DNA of 34,586 nucleotides from Bryobacterales bacterium (GTDB taxonomy: Bacteria; Acidobacteriota; Terriglobia; Bryobacterales; Bryobacteraceae), in contig PMVV01000085.1 in the NCBI GenBank assembly GCA_003166475.1, forward strand, positions 29,295 through 63,880, written 5' to 3'. The stretch's first letter is position 1. Each line of letters begins with the position of its first letter. The position numbers and the translations under genes were made by a program. Positions 7,302-14,798 of this stretch are shown here, piece after piece. Below the pieces are notes generated by a model. The model did no database searches and was not told the DNA's origin. It was given only the letters and a program-made list of their open reading frames with translations.

Positions 7302-7814
7302 ATGACCGACGCACAACCTTCTCCGGGCGTTATCGTCCAAATCAACGTCTCACTCGGCGGCATTCCCAAGCGGCCGATCGCGGCGGGCATGATCGCTCCG
7401 CTGGGTCTGGTGGGCGATGCCTGCGCCCACCCGCAGATCCACGGCGGCCCGCGCCAGGCGGTGCTGCTGATCGCCGCGGAAACCGTCGACGAATTGAAAG
7501 CCCGCGGCTATCCGGTTTTTTACGGCGCGCTGGGCGAGAACCTCACCACGCGCGGGTTGGACCGCCGTCAATTGCGCATCGGCCACCAGGTGCGCGCAGG
7601 CGCGGCCGTGCTGGAGATCACCAAGGTCCGCGGCCCGTGCGCGGCGCTGGACGTCTATGGTCCGGCCATCAAGGAGGAGATTTACGACCCGCAGGTGAAG
7701 GCCGGCGACGCAACTTCAGCGCGCTGGGGAATGAGCGGCTTTTATGCGCGCGTCATCGAGCCGGGCCCGGTGCATCCGGACGATGCGGTCGTGATCCTCT
7801 CGGCGCTGTGCTGA
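7302..7814 (+). CDS. MOSC domain protein
   Basis: A 170-residue stand-alone MOSC (molybdenum cofactor sulfurase C-terminal) domain protein. Visible hallmarks are the HGGPRQAV stretch at 47-54, GENLTT at 79-84 and the conserved cysteine C113 in RGPCAALDVYG. MOSC proteins handle sulfur or molybdenum cofactor, and some act in N-hydroxylated compound reduction or in metal-sulfur cluster biosynthesis; the substrate cannot be deduced here. The start ATG is preceded by TGGAG about 10 bases upstream. It stands alone between the large palindrome and the antitoxin gene. Confidence 0.85.
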   Translation: MTDAQPSPGVIVQINVSLGGIPKRPIAAGMIAPLGLVGDACAHPQIHGGPRQAVLLIAAETVDELKARGYPVFYGALGENLTTRGLDRRQLRIGHQVRAGAAVLEITKVRGPCAALDVYGPAIKEEIYDPQVKAGDATSARWGMSGFYARVIEPGPVHPDDAVVILSALC

Positions 7815-7833
7815 GATGGCTGTTTAATCTGGC

Positions 7834-7839
7834 TATACT
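7834..7839 (+). promoter_or_regulatory. Possible -10 box of the antitoxin gene, near-leaderless
   Basis: TATACT ends seven bases before the ATG at 7847, so a transcript from it would have almost no leader. No ribosome binding site is visible before that ATG. No good -35 is seen. Confidence 0.35.
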
Positions 7840-7846
7840 GAAGCCG

Positions 7847-8074
7847 ATGGATGTCGGTATTGCGGATGCCAAGAATCGCCCGACTCAGCTTGTGCGCGCC
7901 GTCGAGGAAGGTGAATCCATTGTCATTACGCGCAACGGCAAACCCGTCGCGCAACTTGTTCCACCGCCGCCCAAGCGGCGAAAGGTACGCTTTGGTATGC
8001 GGGACCGCATTAAGCTCTTGCCGGGATGGGACGCTCCGGTGGATCTCGATCGCTTCCTTGAGGGCGAAATCTGA
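7847..8074 (+). CDS. Phd/YefM-type antitoxin
   Basis: A 75-residue protein, normal length for the family. The N-terminal part MDVGIADAKNRPTQLVRAVE followed by EGESIVITRNGKPVAQLVP is the classic Phd/YefM DNA-binding fold that also represses its own promoter. The C-terminal third (LLPGWDAPVDLDRFLEGEI) is the toxin-binding tail typical of VapC-linked members. The ATG at 7847 is preferred over the upstream open frame, which lies within the MOSC gene. No intact toxin follows; the sequence just downstream resembles a damaged VapC. If so, this is an orphan antitoxin. Confidence 0.85.
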   Translation: MDVGIADAKNRPTQLVRAVEEGESIVITRNGKPVAQLVPPPPKRRKVRFGMRDRIKLLPGWDAPVDLDRFLEGEI

Positions 8075-8147
8075 ACGGCTACCGCCGGAGCGCCTTTCGC
8101 GAGGCGTCCGGGCCGTCTCGTATTGGGAAGTAATACTGGACAAATGA
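8070..8147 (+). pseudogene. Remnant of a VapC (PIN domain) toxin
   Basis: In another frame, starting at the last codons of the antitoxin, translation reads SERLPPERLSRG, then VRAVSYWEVILDK and a stop. The SAVSYWEV-type segment is a strong signature of the middle of Phd-linked PIN toxins. The N-terminal part with the first catalytic Asp (normally LLDTH) is missing, and everything after ILDK is replaced by hairpin repeats. Only about 25 residues remain, so this is a judgement from pattern and position. A chance match is possible. Confidence 0.45.
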
Positions 8148-8278
8148 TATCCAGCACATGTGGCACAGACGATCGTTTTATGTCGTCTGCGTTTGCCGAT
8201 ATGCAACAGGGCAGGCCACCAAAACCGATGGCCTGCCCCACGCGCCGGCAGTCGGATTGTCCAGTTAATTCATGGACA
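8136..8278. repeat. Chain of four hairpins, including a two-hairpin composite repeat
   Basis: In order: CTGGA/TCCAG (8136-8154), CAGACGA/TCGTCTG (8166-8189), GGGCAGGCCA/TGGCCTGCCC (8209-8238, 10-base stem) and TGTCCA/TGGACA (8258-8278). The second and third together, with a 19-base spacer, recur in reverse at 14478-14547. This chain fills most of the space between the toxin remnant and glnE; nothing else but a possible -10 box is seen there. Confidence 0.8.
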
Positions 8279-8364
8279 CTAGACCTAGCGGTCGCCAACG
8301 AGCTGAATTTCACTCGCCTCCCATCGCTTGCGCGTAATCCGGTGATCGCCATGGGTCCACCAGC

Positions 8365-8370
8365 TATAAT
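8365..8370 (+). promoter_or_regulatory. Possible -10 box upstream of glnE
   Basis: A perfect TATAAT lies 29 bases before the glnE ATG. No convincing -35 or TGn extension accompanies it, so it is weak support. Confidence 0.3.
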
Positions 8371-8399
8371 CTGGGTGGGGGCCCCGTCCGCCCGCTAGC

Positions 8400-11282
8400 A
8401 TGCAGCACTTGTTGGAAGCTGTCGAATTTCGCAATCCATCCCGCGCGCGCGAAGATATTGCGCGCTTGGGCGGCGGCATTCCCGAACGCATCATGGCGCG
8501 GATCCAGTCGCTGCTCGCGTCCGTCCCCGATCCCGACGAAGCGCTGCATTTCCTGGAGCGGCTGCGCCAGGATTGCCCCGCTGCGTTCAACCGCATCGCC
8601 AGTTCTCCGGCCGTTCTGCGCTCGCTCATCACCGCATTCTCCTACAGCAGATTCCTGTCCGAAGCCGTGCTGCAGCATCCCGAATGGCTGTCGCAGGCTG
8701 CCGATCCGGGCGATCTTCACCGCATGCTGGCGCCCGAGGAATTCGCGGAGCGCTTGCAGCAGTTCCGCGCCGCCGAAGGCGCCGATGAGCCGGCGGTGAC
8801 CTTGGCGCGTTTCCGGCGGCGGCAGTCGCTACGCATTCTGCTGCGCGACGTGCTGGGACTCGCCGCGCTGGCGGACATTACCGGCGAGTTGTCCAACCTG
8901 GCCGACGCTATCCTGGACTTCGCCTATCGCCAGATTCGCGGGCAACTGACGGCGCGTTATGGCGAGCCGCTGTTTGAAGCGCCCGACGGCCAGCGCCGCG
9001 CCTGCGGCTTTGCCGTGATCGCGCTGGGCAAGCTCGGCGGCCAGGAGCTGAACTACAGTTCGGATGTCGACCTGATGTTCGTGTATTCGGCCAACGGCGA
9101 GACGCCCGGGCCCGCCGCCATCAGCAACAAGGAATTCTTCAAGAAGGTGGCTAATCAGTACACCGAGTTGCTTTCGACGTACACGGCGGATGGCTCGTGC
9201 TACCGCGTGGATCTGCGCCTGCGGCCCGACGGCCGCCTGGGCGAAGTCTGCATTTCGCTCGATGGCGCCAAACGCTATTACCAGGAGCGCGCGCGCGACT
9301 GGGAAAAGCAGATGCTGATCAAGGCGCGGGTGTGCGCCGGGGACCTGGCCTTGGGCCGCGAGCTTTTGGAATTCGTCGAGCCGCTGATCTATTCGACGAC
9401 GCTGGATTTCCGGGCGGTGGAAGCGGTCTCCGAAGCGCGCGAGCGCATCAGCGAGAAACTGGCCGCCAAGCGCGCGCACGCCGGATTGGATATCAAACTG
9501 ACGCCGGGCGGCATCCGCGATATCGAGTTCCTGGTGCAATGCCTGCAACGCCTGCACGGCGGGCGCGAGCTTTGGGTGCGGCATGGCGGCACGCTGTTTG
9601 CGCTCTCGCGCGTACACGACAAGGGGCTGCTCTCCGCCAGCGAGTACGCGCGCCTGGCTTCGGCTTACGAGTTCCTGCGCCACCTCGAGCACCGGCTGCA
9701 GTTCTACGACGACCGGCAGACTCACACCTTGCCCACCAACACCGACGAACTGGAGGTGCTGGCGCGCAAGATGCCCGCCGAATCGGGCGAGCCGCTCACC
9801 GCGGAATCGCTGCAAGTGCGGCTGGAGGAGCACCTGGGCAACGTGCGGGAGATGTATGCCCGCGTGATCCAGGCGCGCAAGCCCATGTATTACATTCCGC
9901 TGGATGGCGACGCGGACGATCGCTGGCAGCCGCTCGATGTGGACCTCCGGCCGCTGGCGCCGAGCAATCTCACGCGCTATCTGGTCGAGCGCGCCCCGCA
10001 ACTGTCAGCCGCGCTGGCGCGCGCGAAACTGAATCGCGGCCGGGAACGTTTCGAAGTTTTTCTGGAAAAAATGTGCGACGATTCCGAATGGCTCGCGCGC
10101 CTGGAAGGGAATTCCAAGCTGGTGGAGCGCGTGGCGGATATCTTCGAACACAGCCAGTACTTCGGCGATCAGCTCCTGCGGCATCCGGAGATGCTGGCCG
10201 GCCTGGACTCGGCCCCCCTACCACCGGAGGAAGCCCCCCAGGAAGCGATCGCCGACAGCGCGGGGCTGCGCAGCTATTTCCGCCGCCACATGTTTCGCAT
10301 CCAGAGCGATAGCATGCTGGGCCCGGCCCCCATCTTCGAAACCCTCGAGCGCACCTCGGATCTGGCCGACGACGCGATCGCGGCGGCCTACCGCATCGCG
10401 CTCGAGGAAGCGCCGCCGCCGGCCAATGCGCAGTATGTGCCCGCGCGGCAGATGATGGTGGTCTCGTTGGGACGGCTGGGCATGCGCGAGTTCGACCTGG
10501 CTTCCGACGCCGACTTGGTCTTCGTCATCCCCGACGAGGACGCCGCCGAACTGGTGTTCTGGACCGCCGTGGCGGAGCGCATGATCACCGTCATCAGCGC
10601 GTATACGGGCGATGGCGTGATGTTCACCGTGGACACGCGCCTGCGTCCCGATGGCCGCGAGGGAGCGCTGGTGCAACCCGAAGCGACCTATCGCGAGTAC
10701 TTCGCGAAGCACGCGGAGGCCTGGGAGGGAATTGCGTACATGAAGTCGCGCGCGGTGGCCGGGAACCTGGAGCACGCCACGGAGTTTCTGCACAAATTGC
10801 AGGAGATCGATTGGCGGCGCTACGGACAAAGCGGCCGGTCGCGCAAAGAACTGGCGCAAATGCGCGCGCGGCTGGAGAAGGAGCAGGGATCGCGCAATCC
10901 GCTGAAGGCGGCCGTGGGCGGCTTCTACGATATCGACTTCGCTCTGATGTATCTCCGGCTGCGCGGCGCCGGGATATTCTATAAGGTGCTGAACACGCCC
11001 GCGCGCATCGACGTCGTCGAGCAGATGGGGCACCTGGAGCGCGAGGATGCGGACTTTTTGCGCGACGCCGCAGTGTTCTACCGCGCCATCGATCACGGGC
11101 TGCGCGTTTCGAGCGGCTACGCGGGAGGCCATCTGCCCACGTCGCCGTCCCAGTCCGAAATGCTGGCGGAACTGGTGCGACGGTGGACCCCCGATCAATT
11201 GCACGATCAAAGGCTGGATCTGAAGCTGGGCGAGATCCGGCAGAAGACGCGGGAATTCTTCAACCGCGTCTTCGGAGTTTAA
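8400..11282 (+). CDS. glnE: Glutamine synthetase adenylyltransferase/adenylyl-removing enzyme GlnE
   Basis: A 960-residue protein of normal length for GlnE. Two nucleotidyltransferase modules are visible: the N-terminal adenylyl-removing one with GKLGGQELNYSSDVDLMF near residues 212-229, and the C-terminal adenylylating one with GRLGMREFDLASDADLVF near 691-708. The Asp pairs of both (DVD, DAD) are intact. It adds AMP to or removes it from glutamine synthetase, controlled by PII, thereby matching nitrogen assimilation to supply. The ATG at 8400 lacks a clear ribosome site. No glnA or glnB is nearby. Downstream lies a double hairpin. Confidence 0.96.
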   Translation: MQHLLEAVEFRNPSRAREDIARLGGGIPERIMARIQSLLASVPDPDEALHFLERLRQDCPAAFNRIASSPAVLRSLITAFSYSRFLSEAVLQHPEWLSQAADPGDLHRMLAPEEFAERLQQFRAAEGADEPAVTLARFRRRQSLRILLRDVLGLAALADITGELSNLADAILDFAYRQIRGQLTARYGEPLFEAPDGQRRACGFAVIALGKLGGQELNYSSDVDLMFVYSANGETPGPAAISNKEFFKKVANQYTELLSTYTADGSCYRVDLRLRPDGRLGEVCISLDGAKRYYQERARDWEKQMLIKARVCAGDLALGRELLEFVEPLIYSTTLDFRAVEAVSEARERISEKLAAKRAHAGLDIKLTPGGIRDIEFLVQCLQRLHGGRELWVRHGGTLFALSRVHDKGLLSASEYARLASAYEFLRHLEHRLQFYDDRQTHTLPTNTDELEVLARKMPAESGEPLTAESLQVRLEEHLGNVREMYARVIQARKPMYYIPLDGDADDRWQPLDVDLRPLAPSNLTRYLVERAPQLSAALARAKLNRGRERFEVFLEKMCDDSEWLARLEGNSKLVERVADIFEHSQYFGDQLLRHPEMLAGLDSAPLPPEEAPQEAIADSAGLRSYFRRHMFRIQSDSMLGPAPIFETLERTSDLADDAIAAAYRIALEEAPPPANAQYVPARQMMVVSLGRLGMREFDLASDADLVFVIPDEDAAELVFWTAVAERMITVISAYTGDGVMFTVDTRLRPDGREGALVQPEATYREYFAKHAEAWEGIAYMKSRAVAGNLEHATEFLHKLQEIDWRRYGQSGRSRKELAQMRARLEKEQGSRNPLKAAVGGFYDIDFALMYLRLRGAGIFYKVLNTPARIDVVEQMGHLEREDADFLRDAAVFYRAIDHGLRVSSGYAGGHLPTSPSQSEMLAELVRRWTPDQLHDQRLDLKLGEIRQKTREFFNRVFGV

Positions 11283-11290
11283 CGTGGCAC

Positions 11291-11331
11291 GTGGGGCAGG
11301 CTCTCAGCCTGCGGCGGCCTCTGAGGCCGCC
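11291..11331. terminator. Double hairpin after glnE
   Basis: Two perfect dyads: GCAGGCT/AGCCTGC with loop CTC (11296-11312) and GGCGGCCT/AGGCCGCC with loop CTG (11313-11331), led by GTGG. Such a pair could end glnE transcription, but no U-run follows, so it may act only as an RNA-stability element. It is of the same repeat family as modules elsewhere in this window. Confidence 0.55.
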
Positions 11332-11360
11332 CCGCCGAATTTATTCAGAGCCACTCTGTC

Positions 11361-12806
11361 ATGACTCATCCCCGCATCCGCCGCGCGTTCCATTTGATCG
11401 CCGCGCCCGCCATCGTCGCGCTGGTCGTCGCATTCTATTTCCGTGTGGTCTCGGTAAACAACACCACGGTAGCCCTGACGCTGCTGCTCGTCATTTTCGC
11501 GATTTCGGCTGCGTGGGGGCTGCTGGAGGCGACCATCGCTTCGCTCGCCGCCGTGCTCGGATTCAATTACTACTTCCTTCCACCGGTTGGATCGTTCGAG
11601 GTCGACGACCCCCAGAACTGGGTGGCGCTCACCGCGTTCCTGGTTACTTCCGTGATGGCCAACCAACTCTCGGCCCGGGCCAAGCGCCGCACCCAGGAGG
11701 CGGTCGACCGCCGCCGCGAAGTCGAAGGGCTGTATGCGCTGAGCCAGAGCCTGTTGCTCAGCGGCAGTGCGCGCACCGCCAGCCAGGATCTGGTCAGCCG
11801 GGTAGTGAAAATCCTGGGTGTGACCACCGCCGCCTTCCACGCCAAGTCGGCTCACGAAACGTTTCGCTGGGGGCCGGACGATCCGCTGATCTCCGACGAC
11901 CAACTGCTAGCGGACCGGGATGAAGCGCTCATCGATCGCGGCCGGGGTTTGGCCATCGTGCCCGTCCGCCTGGGTGGGCAGGGGTTGGGCAATCTGGGGC
12001 TGACCGGAGTCTTGCCTTCCGACGCGGTGCTGAATGCGGTGGCCTACTTGGTGGCTATCGGTATCGAACGGGCGCGTACGCTGGAGGAAGCCGGCCGTGC
12101 CGAAGCGGCGCGCCAGAGCGAAGTGCTGAAATCCGCGCTGCTGGACGCGCTGGCGCACGATTTCAAGACGCCCCTGACTTCCATCAAGGCCGCCGTCACC
12201 AGCCTGCTGGGCCAACCCCGCGCGGATGCGGAGCGCGAGTTGATGACCATCATCAACGAAGAGGCCGACCGCCTGAACCACTTGGTGGCCGAAGTGCTGG
12301 AGATGGTGCGCATCGAAGCAGGCAAGCTGCATCTGGAGAAGCGCCCGCAGGATGTCAGCGAGATTATCGGCGCCACGCTGGCCGAGCTCAAATCCGTACT
12401 GCACGACCGGCCCATGGACATCCGGATGCAAGATGCGCTGCCCGCGGCGGATGCCGATTTCGATTTCGTGCAGCAGGTTTTGAGACAGCTTCTGGACAAC
12501 GCGCTGAAGTATTCGCCGCCCGGATCGCCGCTGACGATATCGGCGCGGGCAGGCGAAGGCCGCATCGTCATCAGTGTGGCCGATCGCGGCAGCGGCATCG
12601 ACGAGCAGGAGCAAATCCGCGTCTTCGACAAATTCTTCCGCGCCCGCGAGCATCGCTTCCGTGTGCCGGGCACCGGCATGGGCCTGGCCATTGCCAAAGG
12701 CATCGTGGAAGCGCACGGCGGAAGGATCTGGGTAACCAGCGAGCCGGGGCAAGGCTCCGTATTCAGTTTCTCGCTGCCCGTGCATCGTGGTGAAATGGTC
12801 TCGTGA
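11361..12806 (+). CDS. KdpD-like sensor histidine kinase lacking the KdpD N-terminal domains
   Basis: A 481-residue membrane kinase. Residues about 10-105 form the DUF4118 four-helix membrane region of KdpD (with the GFNYYFLPPVGSFEV signature at 67-81), followed by a GAF-like segment (about 120-240), HisKA with the phospho-acceptor H266 in ALAHDFKTPLTS, and HATPase with N380, DRGSG at 408-412 and GTGMGLA at 437-443. True KdpD has about 400 additional N-terminal residues including a P-loop and USP domain; these are absent. The stop overlaps the response regulator start. No kdpFABC is near, so potassium sensing should not be assumed. Confidence 0.92.
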   Translation: MTHPRIRRAFHLIAAPAIVALVVAFYFRVVSVNNTTVALTLLLVIFAISAAWGLLEATIASLAAVLGFNYYFLPPVGSFEVDDPQNWVALTAFLVTSVMANQLSARAKRRTQEAVDRRREVEGLYALSQSLLLSGSARTASQDLVSRVVKILGVTTAAFHAKSAHETFRWGPDDPLISDDQLLADRDEALIDRGRGLAIVPVRLGGQGLGNLGLTGVLPSDAVLNAVAYLVAIGIERARTLEEAGRAEAARQSEVLKSALLDALAHDFKTPLTSIKAAVTSLLGQPRADAERELMTIINEEADRLNHLVAEVLEMVRIEAGKLHLEKRPQDVSEIIGATLAELKSVLHDRPMDIRMQDALPAADADFDFVQQVLRQLLDNALKYSPPGSPLTISARAGEGRIVISVADRGSGIDEQEQIRVFDKFFRAREHRFRVPGTGMGLAIAKGIVEAHGGRIWVTSEPGQGSVFSFSLPVHRGEMVS

Positions 12807-13498
12807 GCGCAGGAAAGATTCTGGTGGTGGACGACGACCCGCAGATCCGCCGTGTGATGCGGGCGACGCTGGTTGGGCACAAATACGAAGTCATCGAGGC
12901 GCGCAACGGCGAGGATGCCCTGACCCGAATCTCCGACGAGATGCCGGACCTGGTGCTGCTGGACATGAACATGCCCGGCATGGGCGGCTTGGAAACATGC
13001 CAGCACCTGCGCTCCGGATCGGAAGTGCCGGTGATTATTCTTTCCGTGCGCAACAGCGAGAAAGACAAGGTGGCTGCGCTCGATGCCGGCGCCGACGATT
13101 ACATCACCAAGCCTTTTGGCATGGAAGAGCTGCTGGCGCGCATCCGGGCGGCGCTGCGGCGCGCGCCCACTTCGCCGGAAAGCGGGCCGCACTCGGTAGC
13201 CACAGCGGACCTGGAAATCGACTTCGATACGCGGCGCATCCACGTCAAGGGAAAAGAGACGCGACTCACGCCCAAGGAGTTCGACCTGCTGCGCTATCTT
13301 GTTTCGCAGGCCGGCAAGCCCGTGCCACACCGCGAGTTGCTGCAAGCCGTGTGGGGTCCGGACTATGGCGATGAGCCGGAGTATCTGCGCGTGTTTATCA
13401 ATCAGTTGCGCAAGAAGATCGAGCCGAACCCCGCTAAGCCTAAGTACATCCTGACGGAGCCGTGGGTAGGCTATCGTTTCGCGGCAGGCGGCAACTAG
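12803..13498 (+). CDS. KdpE/OmpR-type response regulator
   Basis: A 231-residue two-domain regulator. The receiver carries the acidic D10-D12 cluster, phospho-acceptor D54 (VLLDMNMPG) and K103 (DDYITKPF). The C-terminal winged helix contains LTPKEFDLLRYL and the typical LRVFINQLRKKIE recognition helix. The start is GTG at 12803, overlapping the kinase stop (GTGA). It should be phosphorylated by the kinase just upstream and bind direct repeats. A direct-repeat site lies only 28 bases after its stop, in front of the next gene. Confidence 0.94.
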   Translation: MSAGKILVVDDDPQIRRVMRATLVGHKYEVIEARNGEDALTRISDEMPDLVLLDMNMPGMGGLETCQHLRSGSEVPVIILSVRNSEKDKVAALDAGADDYITKPFGMEELLARIRAALRRAPTSPESGPHSVATADLEIDFDTRRIHVKGKETRLTPKEFDLLRYLVSQAGKPVPHRELLQAVWGPDYGDEPEYLRVFINQLRKKIEPNPAKPKYILTEPWVGYRFAAGGN

Positions 13499-13525
13499 CC
13501 CAGATTCCGATCCCGTTTACGACTT

Positions 13526-13543
13526 CCTTACCGCCGACTTATG
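13526..13543 (+). promoter_or_regulatory. Direct-repeat operator, site 3 (VWA gene)
   Basis: CCTTACC at 13526-13532 and ACTTATG at 13537-13543 are 11 bases apart, the usual spacing for paired OmpR/KdpE-type monomers. The second repeat continues as ACTTATGCCTT, identical over 11 bases to site 2 upstream of the porin. It abuts the -35 region of the -10 box at 13565, a position suited to activation. Confidence 0.55.
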
Positions 13544-13564
13544 CCTTATTTATAGGCGGCAGAA

Positions 13565-13570
13565 TACAAT
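13565..13570 (+). promoter_or_regulatory. Probable -10 box of the VWA gene
   Basis: TACAAT lies 15 bases before the ATG at 13586 and 21 bases after the end of the direct repeat. There is no good -35, as expected for an activated promoter. Confidence 0.45.
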
Positions 13571-13585
13571 AGTCATCAGCCCTTC

Positions 13586-14470
13586 ATGTCAAGATGGTTG
13601 CCCCTGGTGCTGTTGCTTATCGGTCTCCCGCACAAGGCTGCCGGCCAGATTCGGGCAGACTCACGCCTGGTGCTGGTACCGGTGTCGGTCACCGATCGCA
13701 GGGGCGCCACGGTGAACGGGCTCGACCGCTCTAACTTCACCGTCTTCGAAGACAAAGCGCCGCAGCCTATTGCGGCCTTCTGCGCCGAGGATGCGGCAAC
13801 CTCGGTTGGGCTCATCTTCGATACCAGCGGAAGCATGCGCGACAAGCTGGGGGTCGCCAAAACTGCGCTCCGCACGTTTGCCGGCAACGCCAATTCCGCG
13901 GACGAAGCATTTCTGTTTACAGTCTCCACCCGGCCGGACGTTTCTTCCGCTTTTACTTCGGATCTGGGCGCACTTGTCGAAACGGCTCACCTGCTGACCG
14001 CCAGTGGCGATACGGCGTTGATCGATACCATTTACGCCGGCCTCGAGCGCATGCGATCCGCCTCCAACCCGCGCCGTGCGCTCTTGATCCTGTCCGATGG
14101 AATGGACAACCACAGCCGTAAATCCAGGAGCGAACTGATGCGGCTGGCCATGGAAACCGATGTCCAGATCTACGCCATCCGCGTCGACTCTCGCGTGCGC
14201 ACCAAGAAGGCCATCGAGCAGCAGGAGGAACAGCGCGGCCTCGCCTTCCTGCAGGACCTGGCGGAAAACACGGGCGGCCTGCACTTTACTATCTCCGATT
14301 GGGAAGATGCCGATAGGGTCGTCGCCAAGGCGGTCCTGTCGATGCGAAACCAATACCTGCTGGCCTACTATCCCGCGCAACCGGTTCAGCCGGGAAAGTG
14401 GCACCGAATCAGCGTGAAACTGAATGTGACTCACACCAATGTGTATGCCCGGAGCGGGTACTCGGAGTAA
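13586..14470 (+). CDS. Secreted VWA-domain protein (VWFA-related Acidobacterial type)
   Basis: A 294-residue protein with a signal peptide (hydrophobic core about 5-14, likely cut after AAGQ near 21). The VWA fold follows, with the metal-binding MIDAS motif D79-T-S81-G-S83 and the later LSDGMDNH segment. The sequence from SRLVLVPVSVTDRRG to NFTVFEDKAPQPI is the typical lead-in of the family abundant in Acidobacteriota. The C-terminal NQYLLAYYPAQPVQPGKWHRISVKL also matches. Function is unknown; the domain usually mediates protein contacts outside the cytoplasm. It lies just after a response regulator gene, behind its own operator-like site. Confidence 0.9.
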   Translation: MSRWLPLVLLLIGLPHKAAGQIRADSRLVLVPVSVTDRRGATVNGLDRSNFTVFEDKAPQPIAAFCAEDAATSVGLIFDTSGSMRDKLGVAKTALRTFAGNANSADEAFLFTVSTRPDVSSAFTSDLGALVETAHLLTASGDTALIDTIYAGLERMRSASNPRRALLILSDGMDNHSRKSRSELMRLAMETDVQIYAIRVDSRVRTKKAIEQQEEQRGLAFLQDLAENTGGLHFTISDWEDADRVVAKAVLSMRNQYLLAYYPAQPVQPGKWHRISVKLNVTHTNVYARSGYSE

Positions 14471-14477
14471 CTAGTGG

Positions 14478-14547
14478 GGCAGGCCATCGTTTTTCGTGGC
14501 CTGCCGAGTTCGAGCACGCGGCGCAGACGACAAACAACGATCGTCAG
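14478..14547 (-). repeat. Second copy of the two-hairpin composite repeat
   Basis: GGCAGGCCA/TGGCCTGCC (14478-14505, 9-base stem, led by GTGGG) and the 24-base CAGACGA core (14524-14547) are separated by 18 bases. Read on the minus strand, the order and spacing equal those of the copy at 8166-8238. It lies between convergent genes, so it may also serve as a two-way terminator. Confidence 0.85.
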
Positions 14548-14549
14548 CT

Positions 14550-14795
14550 TCAAGGCCGGACCAGTTGCCGGATACCCCAGACGAAGCGGGCCGCGAACGC
14601 CAGCAGTCCCAAGCCAAGCAGCCGCAGAAACAGCTTCTTACCCCAGTCACTCGAGCGCACGGCCGGAAAGATTCCGAAACTCTCGTTCACCAGGTTGCCG
14701 AAGCGAGCCGGCGCGATCAGGATAAACAGCCCCACGACCACCCATGCGCCCAGCATTACGAAATAGACCAGTACGGCGCCCAGCGCACGAATCAT
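14550..14795 (-). CDS. Small membrane protein, unknown
   Basis: An 81-residue protein with two hydrophobic segments, about 5-28 (GAVLVYFVMLGAWVVVGLFI) and about 55-72 (LFLRLLGLGLLAFAARFV), joined by a polar loop. I do not recognise a family. It is last in the RND efflux operon, starting three bases after the stop of the DUF4097-like gene. Coding is supported by tight spacing and a coherent membrane pattern. Confidence 0.65.
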   Translation of the reverse strand: MIRALGAVLVYFVMLGAWVVVGLFILIAPARFGNLVNESFGIFPAVRSSDWGKKLFLRLLGLGLLAFAARFVWGIRQLVRP

Positions 14796-14798
14796 GGC

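Noticed and set aside
8136-8278. The hairpin chain as a CRISPR array
   Set aside because: The hairpins differ in sequence, spacers are short and uneven, and no cas gene is present.
11361-13498. Naming the kinase and regulator kdpD and kdpE
   Set aside because: The KdpD N-terminal domains and the kdpFABC genes are missing, so a potassium role is not supported.
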